64,000 nucleotides of DNA, from positions 1,674,001 to 1,738,000 of the forward strand of contig OZ017757.1 in assembly GCA_963969365.1 (NCBI GenBank). Reading direction: 5' to 3'. This document shows, in pieces, positions 32,537 through 44,175 of the stretch. This stretch comes from Asterochloris sp. CNOR1 (Eukaryota > Chlorophyta > Trebouxiophyceae > Trebouxiales > Trebouxiaceae). Numbering within the stretch: position 1 is the first letter of the stretch; each line of letters begins with the position of its first letter. Both the position numbers and the translations under genes were made by a program. Below the pieces are notes generated by a model that was given only the letters and a program-made list of their open reading frames with translations, had not been told where the DNA came from and made no database searches.

Positions 32537-35505
32537 TCAGCCTGAGCACAGAAACCGATGGCCTGGATACGATGTCTTGGCTTTGACAGCCTGGGGAAAG
32601 GGCTTGTGAACTGTGTGGTGCACTATGAGAGGTGATTCGCCGCCTGGTGTCATGTCCGGCTCCAGGCGGTCTGCATATGCATTGTAGCTGAGGGGCAGCA
32701 GCCATGCTGTGTATTTGAAGTACCTGCAAAAGAGGTGAACACGTCTGGCCCCAGGGCACTGGAGCACGATCTGCCTGTGCTGGGGTCCCTGTTGAAGTGC
32801 GCAGCATGCTTCAGTGCTCTGACATGCAGCCTCACCAATTAAGAAAGTCCTGCTCTGCATTGCTGTAGGGAGACTGCAGCAGCTTGTTGCCCGCCACCAC
32901 GTCCTGCATGTGTTGCGCCAGCTGGGTGCAAGGGCGCAGCATGATGACGCCAGCCTGTATGCTGCCCATTCCACTGTACCTGCAGCAGGCAGATGCCTGT
33001 GAAGCGAGCCACATCTGACATGGGGAGGCTCACAGCCAGTACGCAGCTGGCCAGGGCCCAGAACTGCCAGAAGCCGCCTGTGCAATCAAGAAAGCCTCTG
33101 ACACGGCAACGCTGCCTGAGCTAGTGATGCAGGCATTGGAAAATTTGTGCAATGGCAGGCAGCTACCTATGGACAGTCTTGCCATTGTCCAGCACTGCGG
33201 CAAAGTCGGTCGGCAGGCTGAAGATGTGTGTGAGGTCCCCCAGTACTGTGACATCTGCATCCAGCAGCACAATTGCATCCCACTCCTGCAGCTCCCACGC
33301 TCGCAGCTTGAGCCAGTTCAGAGTGTACCTGCAGCACCACAGCACAGTCTCCAGGCAGTGGCCTGGTGACAACAGGCTGGCTGCAGCTCTCAAGCTTGCA
33401 GCTTGGGCTGCTTCATGCACACACCACAGAGTCAGCTGTAGGTATTGGCCCTGCTGAACAGGGCGTCTGGGCATGATGCAACCCCGCACTGATGCAGGTC
33501 AACACCCACAGCCAGTTCAAGCAGGCCCACAAGACCATTGGCAGCAGGCACTTGTCTGCAGACCGCAGCCTGCCCGGGCATGCTGCAGTGGACCCACAGC
33601 TTGAGCTTCTTCAGGGTGACCCTGCAGCACTGCCAACTGTAGGCAGCAGCCTTGCTCAATGTCAACCAAGCAAATGCTGTCCTGCACCAGCGTGGCACTG
33701 TCTGCACCTGGTCAAGCTGCGGAGCAATCTGCCCCCGCCTAGACAGCCCTAGCAGGCCAGTCGTGCATCTCTCCTGTCAGAGCGGCACAGGCTGCCACTG
33801 CTGTGTTGCTGTGATGCAGCGATAAAGCAACAACCGCCTGCCAGTCCACTCACCATATTACAAGAAGGGATGCCAGTGCAGCATGCGACTCCTGCCAGCC
33901 CATCTGCTTCAGTGCCAGCAGCATGCCAAAAGCGACATGCATACCTGTCAGTCCACTCATTGTGCAAACAGTACCACTGGCAGGCACAATCTCCAGCAGC
34001 AGCAGAACTCACCTGCCATCATGCTTGTAGTTCTCGTGGCGCAAGTCTTCCACAAAGATGAATGTGCCCAGCTGGCTGGCGCGCTGCTCAACGCCTGGAC
34101 TGAGGTCCCCTCCCACTGCCAGGATGTGCAGGGGGATGCCTGAGTTGCTGCGATTCAGGGAGCAGGCCAGCTCCTGCAGGCAAGCAAGTAGGCGGTCGAA
34201 GCCCTGCTGACGGTGTTTTGTCTGAGAGCAGTGACGAGAGCAGGTCAGCTCCTGCAGGCAGGGCAGGCAGGCAGTCAGAGGTGCGCCAGGCTCAGCAAGC
34301 TATATGGGTGGCACGGCAGCTGTGGCAGGGAGGCATGGCAGGCAACCAGCTCAGCAAGCTGTCTTGCAGTCAGGAAGGCTCCTGCAGGCAGACATTGCAG
34401 GCAATGAGGTCAAGTTGACAAAGCCGTATGCTGTTTGCTTGATGGTAACACACTGCCTGCTAGCTAGCTCAGCACGCTCGAGGATGCCTGGTGAGGACTA
34501 GCCAACAGCCATGGCGGCCCGCAGCGCAGCCATGTGAAGGGTCAGCACGTTGACAAGCGCGCAGACCAAGCCGACAGGACAGCTGCAGCGTCTACCTCTA
34601 GCAAGGGCAGGTAGGAGTCTGTCCGCAGTAGGGTGAGGAAGGTGTGGCGTCCCCGATCTGCCTGGAGGCAGTCTGCAACCTGTATTGCATCACAGTTGGC
34701 TGTCAGCCACCAGCTGCAAGTGGAGGTGAAGGAATTAGGCAAGGCCTTACCAACGCACTGCTGTCTGATGCGGGCAAGTGCAGGCTCTGTAAGGCAGCTG
34801 GCCGGGGAGGGGCTGTTGCATCAGGCAGAGTGGCGGCCTGAGTCATATGTACAGGAAGATGGCCTGGTCTTGCTGCAAACTTGTTGAGGATGTGCTGTGC
34901 TCTCATCACGCCTTGCTGTGATGCTTGAGGCTCTGCACTTGCAGGCTGTCAACTTGCAGTTGCGCACCTGACAACATCGGGGTCTTGAGCCTCTCTGGCC
35001 AGAATACATCTTTGGGTCCAAGGAGGTGCGCAGGATATCGCGTGAGGCCTAAGTGGATGAAGTACCACAGGTGTGAGCAGAACTTTGGTGGGGCTGCCAG
35101 CTGGTGTCTGAGTGCAGCACAGTACCATGCCTAGTGAGCAGCAGGGTCCATGCCTAGTGAGCAGCAGGGTTGAGGGCTTCTGGGGACTTTGGGGCAGCCA
35201 AGAGTGAGTCAAGGTCAGACGCTGAATTGCAAGGCACCATGCACAAGAGACACTGCTCAAAGCTCAAGGAGGCAGCAGCAGTGTCTGCCCACCTGGAGTC
35301 GGACATAGAGCCCCTTGTGGCGGCTGGCCAAGCCCAGTGTCCTGAAAAACACAGACAAGGCAACAATGAGAAGAAGGGCCTGCACAACTTTGACAGCCCA
35401 GTGTGCCCTGCAGCTGGCATGCATGCTGCTAGCACTCAGGGTCCAAAAGGCAGCATATGAAGATCCTGCACTTGTCAGCAGCATTTTGACTGGCTCATCT
35501 GGCAC
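32537..35505 (-). CDS. Type II membrane glycosyltransferase, GT8 (glycogenin/galactinol synthase-like) family
   Basis: The first exon (35505-35293) encodes a cytosolic start and a signal anchor, VVQALLLIVALSVFF. Later exons give PAHLLGPKDVFWPERLK (about 35050-34965), TFLTLLRTDSYLPLLE (about 34655-34590), IPLHILAVGGDLSPGVEQ with FIFVEDLRHENYKHDG (about 34175-34015), LRAWELQEWDAIVLLDADVT (about 33338-33165), GSIQAGVIMLRPCTQLAQHM with AEQDFLNW (about 32985-32834) and YFKYTAWLLPLSYNAYADRL ending at 32537. LLDAD is the metal-binding DxD of GT8. The GV-MLRP and EQDFLNW-LP-YNA blocks match the same family, and VHHTVHKPF takes the place of the usual HY-NDKPW end. A Golgi role in wall or glycan synthesis is likely. 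Several joints, notably near 34600, have no clean acceptor. Confidence 0.8.
33583..33635 (-). repeat. Copy of the GT8 acceptor and exon start near 33338
   Basis: Read on the minus strand, the real junction GTGCTGCAG with codons RYTLNWLKLRAWE is preceded about 295 bp upstream by GTGCTGCAG with RVTLKKLKLWVH. Eight of the first twelve residues agree or are similar. Confidence 0.75.
34225..34394 (-). repeat. Two upstream copies of the GT8 acceptor at about 34175
   Basis: The junction GCCTGCAGGAGCTGGCCTG (minus strand, 34160-34182) is repeated as GCCTGCAGGAGCTGACCTG at about 34238-34260 and more weakly as GTCTGCAGGAGCCTTCCTG at about 34372-34392. All lie inside the preceding intron. Confidence 0.75.
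35127..35169. repeat. Tandem duplication of a ~22-bp unit
   Basis: CCATGCCTAGTGAGCAGCAG occurs twice head to tail in a GT8 intron. No function is visible. Confidence 0.85.
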
Positions 35506-36340
35506 GTGTTTTGGGCTGCATGGTCAGCACCGCCTGCTCATGCCACTTCTGCCACGATGACCAGCTTGCCTGGCAGATGCCAGACATTTGATGGCGTACT
35601 AGCCTGGAGAGGTCCAAAAATGCTTGATCGATGACTGCCAGCCAATGTGCACAAGTTTTTGCAAGAAGCTGGCCACGACTTCTGGTGGTTGCCAAGCCCA
35701 AGCCATGCTGTACCAGTGTTGCCAAACTATGGTTGTTTCCACTGTGATGCTAGATTTCAAAACACTGAGGCTGCACATTCAAGTGGGGTTCACAAAACTG
35801 AGACGACTGAGTGGCAGACAGCAAAAGCCCGCATGCCAAGGCTGGTACGACCCAGGCATGCCGGGCAAATCAAGCTACATCTCATGGCAGGTGTGGAAAG
35901 AAGCCACTCAAGCATGGCTGGCGCAACTTGTGTGGGCCAACAAAGAAACAACACACGGTGGGGAATGGGTTGGATGCTGTGCCACTGGTTATTGCTCCAA
36001 ATGCGAAATCAAGCTCAGGTCATGCTGAATCCCACTTGAGCAGGCGTTGCTGGTCCAGAGTTCACGTGGGAGGGCTCTGGCTTGTGCATAAGGTGGCTGT
36101 GGGAATCCAGGATTCTGGAGTCCATGATTCTTGAGTCCAGCAGGTCTGGGGAGATGGCCTCACGATTGTTGTCTACAGGTGCGAAAAGTGAGTCAGTGGC
36201 AACCCCTGCGCACCCTGAAGGACCAGTGCATGGAGTTAAACATCAGCTGAATGTGACAGTAGTACAGCCAATCACCTGGCCAGTTTCAAACAGCTTAAGG
36301 ACTTTTGCAGGCCAGCACACGGATGTAAGTGCTCAGCAGA
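35506..36340. other. Stretch without a supported gene
   Basis: Upstream of the GT8 start. It contains CTCATGATTC/GAATCCAGG-like short repeats near 36100-36150 but no coding region I can defend. It probably holds the GT8 promoter and the 3' side of the aquaporin transcript. Confidence 0.4.
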
Positions 36341-36349
36341 TCAAAAGCA

Positions 36350-36840
36350 CTCAAATATGCCAGATGCCCAGGGCCTCACCTGGACTTGGCTGTGGCTGGT
36401 GGCCCTGGCTGCCAGCTGTGGCAGATGGCTGTGCCCCTCCTGATGCAGTGGCACGTGTGCGATTCCCCCCTGGGCGCTTGTCAGGGACCCAAGGCCGCGG
36501 CTGCTGGGTCATCTCTGTCTGAGGAGCTTCATGACTGGGGGCAGCATACCTGCAGGAATACAAAGCAGCCCAAATCAGCTCAGCACTAGGCTCAGAAAAA
36601 TGGCAGCACCAAGTGCGCAGCGCAAAAGAGGGCAGCGCATGCAGCACAGTTGCCCAACAGGCTGCAGGGGGGGACAACACAGAACTCAGCAGGCTCATGA
36701 GCCAGACTTTGGCCGGGGTATCACCTTGCGTACTGTGCTGGCGGGCCCTCCTGCCTGGATACACTCCCATTGGCTGCACTCGCATTCCCTGCACATGTGA
36801 CGGCAACCGCGTCAATTTGACAGCATTGAGCAGCCTCACG
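36350..36840 (-). CDS. Coding-like stretch downstream of the aquaporin (tail exon or separate gene)
   Basis: The minus-strand frame reads YAAPSHEAPQTEMTQQPRPW and VPDKRPGGNRTRATASGG, then a Pro/Ser/Gln-rich end and a stop at 36351. The composition is that of a hydrophilic cytosolic tail. It is about 0.9 kb downstream of the last aquaporin membrane helix and could be its C-terminal exon, but I could not trace the junctions. Confidence 0.3.
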
Positions 36841-37739
36841 ACAAGGAGGCATCACCCACGTTTTACCCACAGGCAACAGATGAGGCGGCTTCTGAACTGC
36901 AGCTGCTGTGGGGCGTGAGCCTGGCTGACGGTCCCTCCACAGGTTCTGAGAAGCAGCTGCACAGTGCAAGCAGCCTGAGCATAGCAGCACATAGCCTGCC
37001 AAAGATGCGCCAAGCAGCAGCAGGCGACAACAAGGCCCTCCTGAGGTGGTGTTAAGATGTTTGCTCCTTTGTGAGCACCTGGATGCTCCCTCAACGAGTG
37101 CTGGCGCTCCATTTTGTCATGTTTGTCCTGACCCTGGACCAGGCACAGCAGTCTACCTCAAGACAGTGCCGACCAGGCCACAACAACCAGGCATCAGACT
37201 GCACAGCTGTTGCACCGCAGCACCTCAGAGATGCTGCTGCGCTTGCCAAAGGTCCTGCAGCAACACATTGCGCACAGAGAGTATACACAGTGCAGCTGTG
37301 GTTGAGCTGCTGTGCTGGACGACCTCTTCACCTTTTGCAGTGAGCCGCGCCCTGCCCCGTCCTCCTTGGGGAACCAGGGCACCACCTTCCTGACCCAAGG
37401 AGCCCCTGCAGGAGACCAGCTCTAGCATTGAGGCTGGACTGTGCTGTGCCAGGCACTGCCTGTGGCACTGAACCATCCCAGTCAGGACTTGGGGCCTGCA
37501 GTAGGCTGCAACAAAGTCGTGTCCTGGGAAGTTGCGTAAGTGCTGGCTGACTGGACCTGCAGGCGCCTGAGGTCGCAGCGGCATGTAACAGGGCAGGGAA
37601 TGTCTCACCCTGCCCTCTGATGAACACACCAGGCCTCACTGCTGACTTTTGCAGGCACCGCCAGAAGGACTGCTGCCCCGGCCCTGGCCGCAGCACGGCT
37701 GGCCAGGTGCAGTGGCGAAATTGTCCCCCAGAGTCACAT

Positions 37740-39886
37740 CCATCAGGCAGGGACTGCCTCACCTGTGCCGTACAGGGGTCCCGCTGTGAGGCCAACAACC
37801 GCCCCCGCCAGGAACTCTGCAGCATGGTGCCCTTCAATAAGACTTGATGTTGCACAAGGTCGTGTGGTTTGTGTGCTGAGTGCAGCTGCAGGCAGCTGAT
37901 GGGAGTGTTGCACATGCACCGGCCCCACTTGGTGGCAGGAGTCCACCCTGCCTAAGCATGGGCAGCAAACATTGGGGTCTCACAACGCTGCATACCTCCA
38001 ATCAAATAGAGCCAAACTATTCTCCAGTTGCAGTGGAAAACTGAGGCAGGTGCCAAGACACCTGCATCATGCAGTCCACGAATGAGCAGGGAGGCATTGA
38101 CACTCAAGACTCTGGCAGCAAGTAGCACAGAGGCATGACTGTACGTGCTGGGTTGATTGCTGTGCCTGTGTACTGCGAGCCCACAAAGACCTGCAAGGAC
38201 GGCTTCAACAGTAAAAGACCTGAGAGTAGCTGAGATACAGCCCATGCAAGCTGAGCAAACGCAAGGGAGCTGAAACAATTTTGGCCGCTTTACCATGGCG
38301 AAAAGAGCCAGGCCCACTGCCAATGGTCCAGTCTGCAGCAACAGCTCAGTTTGTTGTGCTGGTCATTGACCAGAGCTATGCAGCTTCTCGGTGGAACACA
38401 CCTCAGGGAATGAAGGCTCGCCGATGGCTACTGCATAGACTGTGGATATCTGCGGACACGCAGCAGTGACTGGTCAAGAGGAACAGTATACAACATCGTT
38501 GGACATGCCTGCAGCATCATGCCTGCAGCATGTCGCTACACTACTCCACGGCCAGCTGAGACTTTGGAAGACATTTAAACGCACCAGAATGAAGGTCATG
38601 AAAAACTCCCAGCCGAGAATCATTCCATCGTTGACGCCTGGCCCACCACTGAAGCACCCTGTGCCGCTGTCGCCCATCCCTGCAGGCATACATGCTTTTC
38701 TGTGGCAGGCACCAGACGAATGTTCATTTCCTACATGTTCTCATGTTGTTTTCCTGGGTGACCCACAGCAGCAAAAGATGCTGAGCAGGCTTGCTTGCCA
38801 AAGCACAAGTCCTATCTCGAGCAGGAGCAGGCTGTTGCTCTCCAGATCCAGCAGCAGAGCAGTGAGTTCTGTGCAAGGAGCAGCTTGAGGCAATGGCAAT
38901 TGTAGCCCATGGGGTTGGTTTCTAAAAGGTGGGCCTCACCAATATAAGAGCCAGGCACCAGCCCAGCAACCAAGAGGCTGCCAAAAATGCCTCCAGCGAT
39001 CTGGACAACCATGTAGGCTATGCCTCGCAGGAAGTCAATGTGCCTGCAGAAGGCACTGCACTCCTCACCACTGGGGCTTGAGAGGCTTGTAGTGAGACGT
39101 CTCCTCACAAGCTAGAGCTTGGCACAGGGTCTGCAGCCATGAGGGATGGGAGCCTTTCTGGGGGACCCCCCCCCGTGCCACCCTTTGTGTACCCTAGGTA
39201 ATGCGACTTGGCATCAGGCACTCCTCAGCCCCAGGCACAGTCCCCACCCTGAGATCATGGTTGCCAGCGTGACTGCAGGGTTGAGGTGGCCGCCTGAGAT
39301 GTTGGCAGTGATGTAGACAAGAACCGCCAGGGTGATGCCATTGCCCCTGCACAGTGTGGAGGATGCTGTGTTTGGTTGCCCACCATCAGGGCAGCAACTT
39401 TGCCAATACCCAGATATGTTCCTTGGCAGTGGTAGACAACAGCCCTGCACGCCTTGCTGCACTTGCCCACTTTGCGCTGCGCAGAACTGTCAGCAGATGA
39501 CAACATCTGGAGCGCTGCATTGTTGCAGGCCCACCAGCCAGCAGGCTGCTGCTGCTTGCCATGTGGGGCAGGCATGAGCAGCAATACAGTCTGAAGCATG
39601 CCATGCAAGATCTGTGCACGAGCTGCCAAGCAACAATGCGGCGGCTCGCACCATGGCGCCCAGTTTGCTGTGAAGTTCCCAGTGTTCTCCTGCAGAGAAG
39701 TCGAGGCGCAGTCAACCACTGTTGCAATTGGACATCCAGTGATGCGTTGTAGACAACAAGGAAAAAGAGGGATAAAGCTCACATTGCCTGACCCTTGGGA
39801 GCCAGCAGGAACTGCGCTACCCGCAAAAGCAAACAGAAAGACACCTAAAAATTCCGCTCCTAGCGCAAGACCAAATTTGATCCACC
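37740..39886 (-). CDS. Aquaporin / major intrinsic protein
   Basis: MIP channels pass water or small solutes across a membrane. Exons on the minus strand: 39886-39783 (helix 1, GAEFLGVFLFAFAGSA), 39346-39248 (ITANISGGHLNPAVTLATMI, first NPA), about 39045-38944 (HIDFLRGIAYMVVQIAGGIF), about 38690-38595 (GWEFFMTFILV), about 38440-38390 (STVYAVAIGEPSF), about 38335-38293 (TGPLAVGLALFAM), about 38205-38145 (VFVGSQYTGTAINPAR, second NPA), about 38060-38000 (VLAPASVFHCNWRIVWLYLI) and about 37830-37775 (EFLAGAVVGLTAGPLYGTG). Both NPA boxes are intact and six helices can be counted. The codon for R of NPAR is split across an intron. The N-terminal start (perhaps in 40000-40260) and the C-terminal tail are not fixed. 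Confidence 0.85.
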
Positions 39887-39959
39887 CTGGTGTAGCAGCA
39901 CAAGTAGGGCAGTCAGCAACTGCTTACTTCTTGTCGCTGCAAGGGGTTTAAGCACTACT

Positions 39960-41444
39960 ACGGCGCTTCATCCTGTGGCATGCGGGGATCTCACCTAGAT
40001 CTGCATCTGGGCTCTGCAAAAGGCCAGGCATGGTGTACAGGAATAGCAGAAACCAGCAGGCAGTACAAGTGTGCCTCAGCTCCCCTGTGCCCTCCCTGCA
40101 GCATGGGAGCTTTGAGCTCTGATGTCTGACCAGGCAGAATGACAGTTTGCAGCCCAGCACTTGGCTGGCTCAGCTCAGAGGATGCATTCCATGAAATGGG
40201 CTGCTGTGCCATGCAGCCCCTGTGGATGCCCTCACCTGTCAGGCAGTGAACAGGACAGGACACTGAGGCTCAGGCCCAACCCAACTTTGCCACACAGATT
40301 GATCAGATCAGGTGCCTCCTGGTTTCAGAGCGCTTTCACTGGGTAGCTAGTGAGTATTCAGCCAACCACTAACTGGCAGATCATGATCCCGAGGCTGTAG
40401 TCTCGGTTGCATCGCAGGATCCTGAACTGCGGTTGATAGCCAGCGTCCGTGGTCTCTGCCTTTGCTGGACTTTGTATCCTCGTATGAGGTTTAAACCCAT
40501 TCAGCATCTGTTGTTTTGTTTCTGCTGCTTCAGGTATTCAAGGACTGGCTGGCTGTCTTTCTCGTGTGGCCTGTTGGTGTGTTGGAAATCTGCCCTTCTG
40601 CATGTGCAGAGTGCGCTGCCATTCAGACCACCCTTACAATCATGGCCCAGCAACAACCAAGCAATAGCTCAGCATTGGCTTTAAGGATAACTCCCCCATT
40701 GTGCCTCAAGCTTGCGCAACAGCAGTGCTGTACGCAGACACACTGCATTTGACCAAAGGCTGATTGCTGCTGCGCAAGTACATCATGTAGCAGGTGTTCA
40801 TTTGGAGCGGTACCACTGACCTGGGCAGCAGATCTGCTCCTGTCAGAGGTCTTGACTGCTACATTTAGATTCCATGCTTGAATGAGTCTGAGGTGGCTCT
40901 GGCTAATTTCGGCTCCACAAAGCACACTCAAACTGTACACATTGACAAGTGACAGTCAAGCAAGTTTCACGTTAGTGGCATCACTTCAGATTGACTTGGC
41001 TGTCCAGCACCGAGTGAGTTTGTTGGCCCTTGCCCAGCAAGTCATTGGCCAGCCATTTGTCCAGCCTTTGTCAGGAGCTGGCCAAGTACAACCTTATGTC
41101 CCCTGCAGGCCAGTTGTCTGAGCCAATCAGGGTGCTGCTGCTGACAGCAAGGCAGAGTAGCACTGCTTCGAAACCACCAGCAGATAACGTGCAGCATCAC
41201 AAGTGCAGAGCAAACCCCAGATCCACAGGCTCTGTCACACCAGACAGCTACTCCAGGAGCACAGCTCTGCCCCGTCAGTAACCCGCCGGCTGGCTGCCGT
41301 GCATGCTGTCGAGAGCCCAACACGCAGGCCCCTCACAAGCGCCCCACACTCGCCGTAGGGGGGCCTCTCTCCCCTTGCCTGTCGCCGCAGGGTGCCCTAA
41401 GCCCACGCAGCAGCGGCGGAGGGACCCGGCGGCGATCTGCTGAC
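39960..41444. other. Intergenic stretch between the aquaporin and GT32 genes
   Basis: The two genes diverge here. A minus-strand frame at 39991-40263 (SELSQPSAGLQTVILPG) may be the aquaporin's first exon. The rest, 40270-41440, shows no gene I can support and is more AT-rich around 40440-40900. Confidence 0.4.
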
Positions 41445-44106
41445 ATGGGCCAAGCTGTGGGCCAAGTCCCTGCTGCCATGCACAAGGCAGGCCACTTTGC
41501 CAGGCGCCACCGCTGGTGAGAGCCCAGCTTACAGTGAGCTGCTGGCCAGCGGGGAGTGCACAGGGACTGAAGCACTGTGCATGCTGCCGAACAAATTTGC
41601 CCCGAAGATGGAGTCCTGATGTGGGCAGTCGGCTCGGGCAACTGTTCTGACATGAGCCCTCTGTTGCAGGTGCCTGCTGCTGCCAGCAGCTCTGATAGGG
41701 CTGGTGCTGTGCTTTGCTTGGCCCTGGATTTTGCCACCCCTGGTCTTCACTCGCGGCAACACCCACTACGCTGCCATTCCAGCTGAGGCAGATCCGATCT
41801 CTTACGAGCTGCCAGCAGGCAGCAAGCTGGAGCTGCCCATCCCCAAGATCCTGCATCAGACCTGGAAGACAGAGACGGTACCTCCAGAATGGGTGACAGC
41901 CCAAAAGTCGTGCAGGTGCGTTCATTCACTACAAGTTGCCCCATGCAGCAGACTATGATGTGACGAAGAACAGGACGTCAGGCGGTGGGCGGGGGTGGCT
42001 GCTGCTGCCATGCTCTAACTTGATGCTGCTGTGCCTCAGCACCCCACAGGCTGCGAGCACGCATGAAGGGTGGCAGCTGATGATCACATTGCCTGATGTT
42101 GCCATGCTGTCAACAGAACACTTGTGCACACAGCCTACAGGCAGGTTGGCAGCAGCAGCTTTGCCCCTGCGTTGGCCCTGTTTATCGCACCAGGGGGGGA
42201 TGCAGGCCCCTGCTCTGACCAAGCCTGTCAGACAAATTTTGAATTCTGCATCTTGTGGGTACCTGCTCAGTGCTGCTTCCTATCTGTGAGAGACCATCCA
42301 TGACCAATCAACGGGTTGGGGGGCAGGGAAGGGGACCGAGCTGTGCAGCTGCCTGAGACTGTGCTGCTGCCATCTGAAACGGACCGAATCTGAACATCGA
42401 GCACATGCTCAGCCAAGCAACGTATGACTGAGCTCTGCTGCTACTATTGCGGAGTCCTGTACCGAAGAATGGGAACTCGTGCTCCGCTCCATGCTCATAA
42501 AGGGAGCTGTGCTGCGACCGCTGCAGAAGGCTGCACCCACCTATGATTCAGTCTTAATTCTAGGCTCTCAAGCTGCCATTTGCTGCTCCCATCTGCAGAG
42601 ATTGGGCCCTGGCTCAGGGCATAGGCTGAGAAGCATCACTTGGCCAACAGTCCCTCGTCTGGAGGCCTGAGTGCTGTGCCATCCCTTCTTGCAACAATGC
42701 ACACCCAGACTATGGTACAAGCTGTGCACCCATGATCAGCCACAGGCCCACCGTTTGATGTGAGCTGCTACCACTGCAGAGACCTGCATCCAGATTATGA
42801 GTACAAGCTGTGGACAGACGCTCAGTCCAAAGAGTTTGTGGCACAGCACTACCCCCACCTCCTGGAGACCTTCAAGTCTTACCCCTTCAACATCCAGCGG
42901 GCAGACGCCATTCGCTACATGGTGCTGGAGCACTATGGCGGCGTGTACATCGACCTGGACATCATCTGCAGGCGGCGCCTGGACTTCCTGCGAGTCAATC
43001 AGGTGGGCCAGCAAGACTTGAACGGTCTGCCTGCAGGCTGCAAGTGAGCTCACTCACAGGGAAGAAGACAGCTCGAGCTGCTAAGCTGTGTTGCCGCGCA
43101 GCACATTGGCCAGGGTTGCAGTTGCATGTGGTTGCAACAATTTTGGACCCTGTTTGCGGCAATTGAACTCGCTGCAAAACAATCGAGTAGGCAGCGACGG
43201 CCATGCTGTATGCTGTATGCGGGGTGAGCACAGAGGAAGCAATTGGGTTATCAACAACTCAGGGCTGAGGAGTGAGGGTTGGGCCGCCTCACCATGCTTT
43301 TGTGCAGCAGCTGGCGTGGTCGTCATATGATGCATGTAGGGGCTGTGAGCACAACATCAGGCTCTGATCGGTCCTTGACTTCCTATGCTGGTTGTCTTGG
43401 TGGAGGCTGGATGGAGACTTCGAATTGACATGTTATGTGTTCTGGAGCTGATGTCTTAAGAGCTGTGCAGGTTGTGTTGCCAAAGACCTGGCCTGTAGGC
43501 TTCAGCAATGACTTTCTGATGAGCACACCTGGCAACCCGTTCATCAGCTCCTTAGCAGGCAGCTTAAGGTCCTGGAACGTCTGGCTTCTGAGCAAGTACC
43601 CCACAGTCATGTTCTCGACCGGGCCCATGTTTGTCACCCTCAAGGTGCGCAGCTGGCGTGATGGATAACCATTTGGCCAGTCAGCCCTGCTCATTCACTG
43701 CATGGACACGATGCCATCAATGAGGCTGACTGCTGAAACTCAGTTCCCGTACTCTTTCATCAGACTACTGCAAGACAAGAAGCTCTGTGTGCATGCCATG
43801 CTCTGCCAATGTTGTGTGCAGGCAGTCTTCTTCAGACAGAAACGTGACCTTGCCATTCTTCCTGACGACTTATATGGCAAGTACATGAAAGACGCCCCCA
43901 ACCCCATATTTGCTCACCTGGTTGGCAGCAGCTGGCATGGAGATGACGCAAAATCTGTGCTGTGGTTCATGAAGCATCCAACAGTGATCTGCGTGGTGCT
44001 GGCTGCCAGCCTGGTGGGCCTCATGACTGTGGCAATCCAGACATTCCACAGGAGACGACTACCATCCGTTGTGCTTCAAAATGGTACTATGAATAAAATG
44101 TGCTAG
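41445..44106 (+). CDS. GT32 glycosyltransferase, inositol-phosphoceramide mannosyltransferase (SUR1/CSG1, OCH1)-like
   Basis: Five exons, 41445-41515, 41670-41915, 42780-43002, 43471-43644 and 43822-44106, keep frame to a 332-residue protein ending at TAG. MGQAVGQVPAAMHKAG leads into an N-terminal membrane anchor (LLLPAALIGLVLCFAWPW). The GT32 core follows: IPKILHQTWKT, then DLHPDYEYKLWTD, then FNIQRADAIRYMVLEHYGG and VYIDLDI, the DxD. Then come TWPVGFSNDFLMSTPGNPF and a C-terminal membrane helix, CVVLAASLVGLMTVAIQTF. Two membrane segments around a luminal catalytic domain match yeast-type mannosyl-inositol-phosphoceramide synthases in the Golgi. The exact sugar and acceptor are inferred. The 864-bp second intron holds a copy of the following exon's start. 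A TGTAA element follows at 44137. Confidence 0.92.
42698..42731 (+). repeat. Copy of the GT32 exon 3 start
   Basis: In intron 2, CACCCAGACTATGGTACAAG and CTGTG at 42702 mirror CATCCAGATTATGAGTACAAGCTGTG of the exon at 42786, which codes HPDYEYKLW. The offset is 86 bp. Confidence 0.8.
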
Positions 44107-44136
44107 CAACTCTGAGAGTTTCAGTGACTTGTTCTT

Positions 44137-44141
44137 TGTAA
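44137..44141 (+). terminator. TGTAA poly(A) element for GT32
   Basis: TGTAA, the usual chlorophyte polyadenylation signal, lies 31 bp behind the GT32 stop and inside the 69-bp gap to the converging apyrase gene. Confidence 0.5.
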
Positions 44142-44175
44142 CTAGATAACACACAGAGGGGGAGGGACAGCAGGG

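Noticed and set aside
35624-36039. Two overlapping plus-strand frames of about 130 codons
   Set aside because: Neither has a recognisable composition, domain or supporting splice context. I treat the region as non-coding.
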